Part shown: piece after piece, positions 55,500 through 64,000 of the stretch
How positions within the stretch are numbered: the first letter of the stretch is position 1
How the letters are laid out: each line of letters opens with the position of its first letter
Assembly: GCF_050948215.1 (NCBI RefSeq)
Contig: NW_027488580.1
Coordinates: forward strand, 1,364,001-1,428,000
DNA: 64,000 nucleotides
From: Halictus rubicundus
Taxonomy: Eukaryota > Arthropoda > Insecta > Hymenoptera > Halictidae
Reading direction: 5' to 3'
Notes under the pieces: generated by a model
What the model was told of the DNA's origin: nothing
The model's database searches: none
What the model saw: only the letters and a program-made list of their open reading frames with translations
Made by a program: the position numbers and the translations under genes

Positions 55500-58400
55500 C
55501 TCTATGCTATCCTATCCTCTATCCTATCCTATACTCTATCCTAACCTATCCTCTATCCTATCCTATTCTCTATCCTATCCTATCCTCTATAATATCGTAA
55601 CCTCTATCATATCCTATCCTCTTGCCCATGATATCATCTACCCTATCGTATCCTCTATCCTATCCAATCTCCTACCCTATCCTCTATCCTATCCTATCCT
55701 CTATCGTCTGCTCTATCCTATCCTATCCACTATCCTATCCTATCCTCAATGCTATCCTATTCTCTATCCTCACCTATCCTTTATACTATCCAATCCTCTA
55801 TCCTAACCTATCCTCTATCCTATCCTATCCTCTTTCCTATCCTATCCTCTATCCTATCCTATCCTCTATCCTAACCTACCCTCTATCCTATCCTATCCTC
55901 TATCCTATCCTATCCTCATTCCTATCCTATACTCCATTATATCCTATACGCTATCCTATCATATCCTCTATCCTATAATATCCTCTATCCTATCCAATCC
56001 TCTATCCTATCCTCTATCCTATCCTATCCTCTATCCTATCCTATCCTCTATCCTATCCTATCCTCTATCCTAACCTATCCTCTATCCTATCCTATCCTCT
56101 ATCCTATCCTATCCTCAACGCTATCCTATCCTCATTACTATCCTATACTCCATTATATCCTATCCTCTATCCTATCCTATCCTGTATCCTATCCTATCCT
56201 CTATCCTATCCTATCCTCTATCCTATCCTATCCTCTATCCTATCCTATCCTCTATCCTATCCTATCCTCTATCCTATCCTATCCTATCCTCTATCCTATC
56301 CTATCCTCTATCCTATCCTATCCTCTATCCTATCCTATCCTCTATCCTATCCTATCCTCTATCCTATCCTATACTCTATCCTCTCCTATCCTTTATACTA
56401 ACCAATCCTCTATCCTATCCTCTATCCTATCCTATCCTCTATCCTATCCTATCCTCTATCCTATCCTATCCTCTATCCTATCCTATCCTCTGTCCTATCC
56501 TATCCTCTATCCTATCCTATCCTCTATCCTATCCTATCCTCTATGCTATCCTATCCTCTATCCTATCCTATACTCTATCCTAACCTATCCTCTATCCTAT
56601 CCTATTCTCTATCCTATCCTATCCTCTATAATATCGTATCCTCTATCATATCCTATCCTCTTGCCTATGATATCATCTACCCTATCGTATCCTCTATCCT
56701 ATCCAATCTCCTACCCTATCCTCTATCCTATCCTATCCTCTATCGTCTGCTCTATCCTATCCTATCCACTATCCTATCCTATCCTCAATGCTATCCTATT
56801 CTCTATCCTCACCTATCCTTTATACTATCCAATCCTCTATCCTAACCTATCCTCTATCCTATCCTATCCTCTTTCCTATCCTATCCTCTATCCTATCCTA
56901 TCCTCTATCCTATCCTATCCTCTATCCTATCCAATCGTCTATCCTATCCTCTATCATATCCTCTATCCTATCCAATCCTCTATCCTATCCTCTATCCTAT
57001 CCTCTCCCCTATCCTATCCTCTATCCTATCCTATCATCTATCCTATCCTATCCTCTATCCTATCCTATCCTCTATCCTATCCTCTATCCTATCCTATCCT
57101 CTATCCTCTCCTATCCTTTATACTAACCAATCCTCTATCCTATCCTCTATCCTATCCTATCCTCTATCCTATCCTATCCTCTATCCTATCCTATCCTCTA
57201 TCCTATCCTATCCTCTATCCTCTCCTATCCTCTATCCTATCCTATCCTCTATCCTATCCTATCCTATCCTCTATCCTGTCCTATCCTCTATAAAATCGTA
57301 TCCTCTATCATATCCTATCCTCTTTCCTAACCTATCCTCTATCCTATCCTATCCTCTATCCTATCCTATCCTCTATCCTATCCTATCCTCTATCCTATCC
57401 TATCCTCTATCCTCTCCTATCCTCTATCGTATCCTATCCTCTATCCTATCCTATCCTATCCTCTATCCTGTCCTATCCTCTATAAAATCGTATCCTCTAT
57501 CATATCCTATCCTCTTTCCTAACCTATCCTCTATCCTATCCTATTCTCTATCCTATCCTATCCTCTATAATATCGTATCCTCTATCATATCCTATCCTCT
57601 TGCCTATGATATGATCTACCCTATCGTATCCTCTATCCTATCCAATCTCCTACCCTATCCTCTATCCTATCCTATCCTCTATCGTCTGCTCTATCCTATC
57701 CTATCCACTATCCTATCCTATCCTCAATGCTATCCTATTCTCTATCCTCACCTATCCTTTATACTATCCAATCCTCTATCCTAACCTATCCTCTATCGTA
57801 TCCTATCCTCTTTCCTATCCTATCCTCTATCCTATCCTATCCTCTATCCTAACCTACCCTCTATCCTATCCTATCCTCTATCCTATCCTATCCTCAACGC
57901 TATCCTATCCTCATTCCTATCCTATCCTCTATCCTATCCTATCCTCTATCCTATCCTATCCTCTATCCTATCCTATCCTCTATCCTATCCTATCCTCTAT
58001 CCTATCCTATCCTCTATCCTATCCTATCCTCTATCCTATCCTATCCTCCATCCTATCCAATCTTCTATCCTATCCTATCCTCTATCCTATCCTATCCTCT
58101 ATCCTATCCTATCCTCTATGCTATCCTATCCTCTATCCTATCCTATCCTCTATCCTATCCTATCTTCTATCCTATCCTATCCTCTATCCTATCCTATCCT
58201 ATCCTATCCTCTATCCTATCCTATCCTATCCTCTATCCTATCCTATCCTCTATTGTCTGCTCTATCCTATCCTATCCACTATCCTATTCTATCCTCAATG
58301 CTATCCTATTCTCTATCCTCACCTATGCTTTATACTATCCAATCCTCTATCCTAACCTATCCTCTATCCTATCCTATCCTCTTTCCTATCCTATCCTCTA

Positions 58401-61130
58401 TCCTATCCTATCCTCTATCCTAACCTACCCTCTATCCTATCCTATCCTCTATCCTATCCTATCCTCATTCCTATCCTATACTCCATTATATCCTATACGC
58501 TATCCTATCATATCCTCTATCCTATAATATCCTCTATCCTATCCAATCCTCTATCCTATCCTCTATCCTATCCTATCCTCTATCCTATCCTATCCTCTAT
58601 CCTATCCTATCCTCTATCCTAACCTATCCTCTATCCTATCCTATCCTCTATCCTATCCTATCCTCAACGCTATCCTATCCTCATTACTATCCTATACTCC
58701 ATTATATCCTATCCTCTATCCTATCCTATCCTGTATCCTATCCTATCCTCTATCCTATCCTATCCTCTATCCTATCCTATCCTCTATCCTATCCTATCCT
58801 CTATCCTATCCTATCCTCTATCCTATCCTATCCTATCCTCTATCCTATCCTATCCTCTATCCTATCCTATCCTCTATCCTATCCTATCCTCTATCCTATC
58901 CTATCCTCTATCCTATCCTATACTCTATCCTCTCCTATCCTTTATACTAACCAATCCTCTATCCTATCCTCTATCCTATCCTATCCTCTATCCTATCCTA
59001 TCCTCTATCCTATCCTATCCTCTATCCTATCCTATCCTCTGTCCTATCCTATCCTCTATCCTATCCAATCTCTATCGTCTCCTTTCCTCCATCCTATCCA
59101 ATCCCCTATCTTATCTTCTATCGTCTCCTGTCCTCTATCCAATACAACCCCCTATCCTATCCTCTATCCTATCCTATCCTCTATCCTATCCTACCCTCAA
59201 TCCTATCCTATCCTATGCTCTATCCTATTCTATATTCTATCCTATCCCATCCTCTATCCTATCCTATCCTCTATCCTATCCTATCCTCTATCCTATCCTA
59301 TCCTCTATCCTAACCTATCCTCTATCCTATCCTATCCTATCCTGTATCCTATCCTATCCTCTATCCTATCCTATCCTCTATCCTATCCTATCCTCTATGC
59401 TATCCTATCCTCTATCCTATCCTATACTCTATCCTAACCTATCCTCTATCCTATCCTATTCTCTATCCTATCCTATCCTCTATAATATCGTATCCTCTAT
59501 CATATCCTATCCTCTTGCCTATGATATCATCTACCCTATCGTATCCTCTATTCTATCCAATCTCCTACCCTATCCTCTATCCTATCCTATCCTCTATCGT
59601 CTGCTCTATCCTATCCTATCCACTATCCTATCCTATCCTCAATGCTATCCTATTCTCTATCCTCACCTATCCTTTATACTATCCAATCCTCTATCCTAAC
59701 CTATCCTCTATCCTATCCTATCCTCTTTCCTATCCTATCCTCTATCCTATCCTATCCTCTATCCTATCCTATCCTCTATCCTATCCAATCGTCTATCCTA
59801 TCCTCTATCATATCCTCTATCCTATCCAATCCTCTATCCTATCCTCTATCCTATCCTCTCCCCTATCCTATCCTCTATCCTATCCTATCATCTATCCTAT
59901 CCTATCCTCTATCCTATCCTATCCTCTATCCTATCCTCTATCCTATCCTATCCTCTATCCTCTCCTATCCTTTATACTAACCAATCCTCTATCCTATCCT
60001 CTATCCTATCCTATCCTCTATCCTATCCTATCCTCTATCCTATCCTATCCTCTATCCTATCCTATCCTCTATCCTCTCCTATCCTCTATCCTATCCTATC
60101 CTCTATCCTATCCTATCCTATCCTCTATCCTGTCCTATCCTCTATAAAATCGTATCCTCTATCATATCCTATCCTCTTTCCTAACCTATCCTCTATCCTA
60201 TCCTATCCTCTATCCTATCCTATCCTCTATCCTATCCTATCCTCTATCCTATCCTATCCTCTATCCTCTCCTATCCTCTATCGTATCCTATCCTCTATCC
60301 TATCCTATCCTATCCTCTATCCTGTCCTATCCTCTATAAAATCGTATCCTCTATCATATCCTATCCTCTTTCCTAACCTATCCTCTATCCTATCCTATTC
60401 TCTATCCTATCCTATCCTCTATAATATCGTATCCTCTATCATATCCTATCCTCTTGCCTATGATATGATCTACCCTATCGTATCCTCTATCCTATCCAAT
60501 CTCCTACCCTATCCTCTATCCTATCCTATCCTCTATCGTCTGCTCTATCCTATCCTATCCACTATCCTATCCTATCCTCAATGCTATCCTATTCTCTATC
60601 CTCACCTATCCTTTATACTATCCAATCCTCTATCCTAACCTATCCTCTATCGTATCCTATCCTCTTTCCTATCCTATCCTCTATCCTATCCTATCCTCTA
60701 TCCTAACCTACCCTCTATCCTATCCTATCCTCTATCCTATCCTATCCTCAACGCTATCCTATCCTCATTCCTATCCTATCCTCTATCCTATCCTATCCTC
60801 TATCCTATCCTATCCTCTATCCTATCCTATCCTCTATCCTATCCTATCCTCTATCCTATCCTATCCTCTATCCTATCCTATCCTCTATCCTATCCTATCC
60901 TCTATGCTATCCTATCCTCTATCCTATCCTATCCTCTATCCTATCCTATCTTCTATCCTATCCTATCCTCTATCCTATCCTATCCTCTATCCTATCCTAT
61001 CCTATCCTCTATCCTATCCTATCCTCTATTGTCTGCTCTATCCTATCCTATCCACTATCCTATTCTATCCTCAATGCTATCCTATTCTCTATCCTCACCT
61101 ATGCTTTATACTATCCAATCCTCTATCCTA
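55500..61130. repeat. Higher-order duplications of about 1.04 kb and 2.85 kb
   Basis: The segment with CCTCTATGCTATCC and CTTGCCTATGATATC occurs at about 55504, 56543 (shift 1039) and 59397 (shift 2854). CTTGCCTATGATATGATC, a rarer variant, is at 57601 and about 60455, again 2854 bp apart. CACCTATGCTTTATAC is at about 58320 and 61096 (2776 bp), so the second copy lost several monomers. Copies are roughly 56.5-59.4 and 59.4-61.1 kb. Confidence 0.8.
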
Positions 61131-61267
61131 TCCTATCCTCTATCCTATCCTATCCTCTATCGTCTCCTATCCTTTATCCTATCCAATCCCCTATCCTATC
61201 CCCGATCCTATCCTATTCTCTATCGTCTGCTCTATCCTATCCTATCCACTATCCTATCCTCTCCTCA

Positions 61268-64000
61268 ATGCTATCCTATTCTCTATCCTCACTTATCCTT
61301 TATACTATCAAATCATCTATCCTATCCTATCCTCTATCCTATCCTACCCTCCATCGTCTCCTATCCTCTATCCTATCCAATCCCCTATCCTATCCTCTTT
61401 CCTATCCTATCCTCAATCCTATCCTATCCTCTACAATATCGTATCCTCTATCATATCCTATCCTCTTGCCTATGATATCATCTACCCTATCGTATCCTCT
61501 ATCCTATCCAATCTCCTACCCTATCCTCTATCCTATCCTATCCTCTATCGTCTGCTCTATCCTATCCTATCCACTATCCTATCCTATCCTCAATGCTATC
61601 CTATTCTCTATCCTCACCTATCCTTTATACTATCCAATACTCTATCCTAACCTATCCTCTATCCTATCCTATCCTCTTTCCTATCCTATCCTCTATCCTA
61701 TCCTATCCTCTATCCTAATCTACCCTCTATCCTATCCAATCCTCTATCCTATCCTATCCTCAACGCTATCCTATCCTCATTCCTATCCTATACTCCATTA
61801 TATCCTATCCGCCATCTTATCATATCCTCTATCCTATAATATCCTCTATCCTATCCAATCCTCTATCCTATCCTCTATCCTATCCTCTATCCTATCCTAT
61901 CCTCTATCCTATCCTCTATCCTATCCTATCATCTATCCTATCCTATCCTCTATCCTATCCTATCCTCTATCCTATCCTATCCTCTATCCTAACCTATCCT
62001 CTATCCTATCCTATCCTCTATCCTATCCTATCCTCAACGCTATCCTATCCTCATTACTATCCTATACTCCATTATATCCTATCCGCTATCGTATCATATC
62101 CTCTATCCTATAATATCCTCTATCCTATTCAATCCGCTATCCTATCCTCTATCATATCCTCTATCCTATCCTATCCTCTATCCTATCCTCTATCCTATCC
62201 TATCCTCTATCCTCTCCTATCCTCTATCCTATCCTCTATCCTATCCTATCCTATCCTCTATCCTATCCTATCCTCTATCCTATCCTATCCTCTATCCTAT
62301 CCTATCCTCTATCCTCTCCTATCCTCTATCCTATCCTATCCTCTATCCTATCCTATCCTATCCTCTATCCTAACCTATCCTCTATCTTATCCTATCCTCT
62401 ATCCTATCCTATCCTGAACCCTATCCTATCCTCATTCCTATCCTATACTCCATTATATCCTATCCGCTATCCTATCATATCCTCTATCCTATCCTCTATC
62501 CTATCCTCTATCCTATCCTCTATCCTATCCTATCCTCTATCCTATCCTATCCTCTATCCTATCCTATCCTCTATCCTATCCTATCCTCTATCCTATCCTA
62601 TCCTCTATCCTATCCTATCCTCTATCCTATCCTATCCTATCCTCTATCCTATCCTATCCTCTATCCTATCCTATCCTCTATCCTATCCTATCATCAATCC
62701 TATCCTATCCTCTATCCTCTCCTATCCTTTATACTAACCAATCCTCTATCCTATCCTCTATCCTATCCTATCCTCTATCCTATCCTATCCACTATCCTAT
62801 CCTATCCTCTATCCTATCCTATCCACTATCCTATCCTATCCTCTATCCTATCCTATCCTCTATCCTATCCTATCCTCTATCCTATCCTATCCTCAATGCT
62901 ATCCTATTCTCTATCCTCACCTATCCTTTATACTATCAAATCCTCTATCCTATCCTATCCTCTATCCTATCCTACCCTCCATCGTCTCCTATCCTCTATC
63001 CTATCCAATCCCCTATCCTATCCTCTTTCCTATCCTATCCTCAATCCTATCCTATCCTCTACAATATCGTATCCTCTATCATATCCTATCCTCTTGCCTA
63101 TGATATCATCTACCCTATCGTATCCTCTATCCTATCCAATCTCCTACCCTATCCTCTATCCTATCCTATCCTCTATCGTCTGCTCTATCCTATCCTATCC
63201 ACTATCCTATCCTATCCTCAATGCTATCCTATTCTCTATCCTCACCTATCCTTTATACTATCCAATCCTCTATCCTAACCTATCCTCTATCCTATCCTAT
63301 CCTCTTTCCTATCCTATCCTCTATCCTATCCTATCCTCTATCCTAATCTACCCTCTATCCTATCCAATCCTCTATCCTATCCTATCCTCAACGCTATCCT
63401 ATCCTCATTCCTATCCTATACTCCATTATATCCTATCCGCTATCTTATCATATCCTCTATCCTATAATATCCTCTATCCTATCCAATCCTCTATCCTATC
63501 CTCTATCCTATCCTCTATCCTATCCTATCCTCTATCCTATCCTCTATCCTATCCTATCATCTATCCTATCCTATCCTCTATCCTATCCTATCCTCTATCC
63601 TATCCTATCCTCTATCCTAACCTATCCTCTATCCTATCCTATCCTCTATCCTATCCTATCCTCAACGCTATCCTATCCTCATTACTATCCTATACTCCAT
63701 TATATCCTATCCGCTATCGTATCATATCCTCTATCCTATAATATCCTCTATCCTATTCAATCCGCTATCCTATCCTCTATCATATCCTCTATCCTATCCT
63801 ATCCTCTATCCTATCCTCTATCCTATCCTATCCTCTATCCTCTCCTATCCTCTATCCTATCCTCTATCCTATCCTATCCTCTATCCTATCCTATCCTCTA
63901 TCCTATCCTATCCTCTATCCTATCCTATCCTCTATCCTCTCCTATCCTCTATCCTATCCTATCCTCTATCCTATCCTATCCTATCCTCTATCCTAACCTA
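61268..64000. repeat. Tandem higher-order duplication, unit about 1.63 kb
   Basis: The segment 61268-62113 recurs at 62896-63741 (shift 1628 bp) with very few differences, for example CTCACTTATCC against CTCACCTATCC and CCGCCATCTT against CCGCTATCTT. The second copy runs to the window edge (the final CCTAACCTA matches about 62370), so the unit may continue beyond it. Confidence 0.85.

Larger units (their letters stand above)
16411..64000. repeat. Homogeneous satellite array, 17-bp monomer TATCCTATCCTATCCTC
   Basis: The array is continuous from the element junction to the window edge. The 17-bp unit (TATCC)3TC dominates, with 12-bp and 22-bp versions. Near-pure stretches include about 37490-37800, 38935-39430, 41030-41240, 42490-42700, 48300-48710 and 54160-54360. 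The consensus contains no G on the + strand, so rare G-bearing variants act as markers: CTTTAATGTCG, AATATCGTATCC, CTCAACGC, ATGCTATACTCC, TATCCGC and CTTGCCTATGATATC. These recur in fixed order and define higher-order copies described separately. No unique insert, gene or RNA was found in these 47.6 kb. Open frames of up to 512 codons occur only on the + strand and only because the repeat lacks stops. Confidence 0.97.

Noticed and set aside
1..64000. CRISPR array
   Set aside because: Repeats are directly tandem with no unique spacers, the monomer is 17 bp, and the element is arthropod-type.
1..64000. True (TTAGG)n/(CCTAA)n telomere tract
   Set aside because: CCTAA appears only as isolated CCTAACC variants, never as a tandem run.

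Overview
The window is almost entirely one satellite DNA array (about 59.7 of 64 kb), interrupted once by a GC-rich, 5'-truncated, minus-strand non-LTR (LINE) retrotransposon at 12083-16410. The retrotransposon has a gag-like protein with three zinc knuckles, an APE-type endonuclease followed by a reverse transcriptase, and a C-terminal CCHC knuckle. That combination is typical of the R1 clade of arthropod LINEs, so the host is most likely an insect; I cannot name the species. I see no host protein gene, tRNA, rRNA or prokaryotic feature.

Satellite. The dominant monomer on the + strand is (TATCC)3TC, 17 bp (T7 C7 A3, no G), mixed with 12-bp (TATCC)2TC and 22-bp (TATCC)4TC forms. Read on the other strand the core pentamer is ATAGG, one base away from the common insect telomere repeat TTAGG. 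The consensus + strand has no stop codon in any frame, while the - strand has TAG in all frames. This explains the many long + strand open frames, which I do not regard as genes.

Layout. (1) 1-~10600: diverged, variant-rich array with small local tandem duplications (223, 303, 329 and 388 bp) and a few dispersed copies. (2) ~10600-12082: a cleaner variant family related to the array further right. (3) 12083-16410: the retrotransposon, read right to left: truncated gag, ORF2 (endonuclease-RT) broken by a frameshift near 13488, 3' UTR, A25 tail. (4) 16411-64000: more homogeneous array built from large tandem and near-tandem higher-order duplications: ~4.3 kb (19.0-27.65 kb), ~2.54 kb (28.5-33.6 kb), a complex block at shifts of 9.3/7.7 and 3.8 kb (37.9-55.2 kb), ~2.85 kb (56.5-61.1 kb) and ~1.63 kb (61.3-64.0 kb).

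Interpretation. This looks like a heterochromatic (pericentromeric or subtelomeric) satellite block that has grown by repeated unequal exchange, with one dead R1-clade insertion. The variant block that the element interrupts has two uninterrupted relatives near 31.01 and 33.56 kb, which serve as empty-site comparisons. The main points of interest are the telomere-like monomer, whether the element targets this satellite, and the nested higher-order structure. Exact percentages of identity were not computed; boundaries of higher-order copies come from matching marker variants by eye and are approximate to tens of bases.
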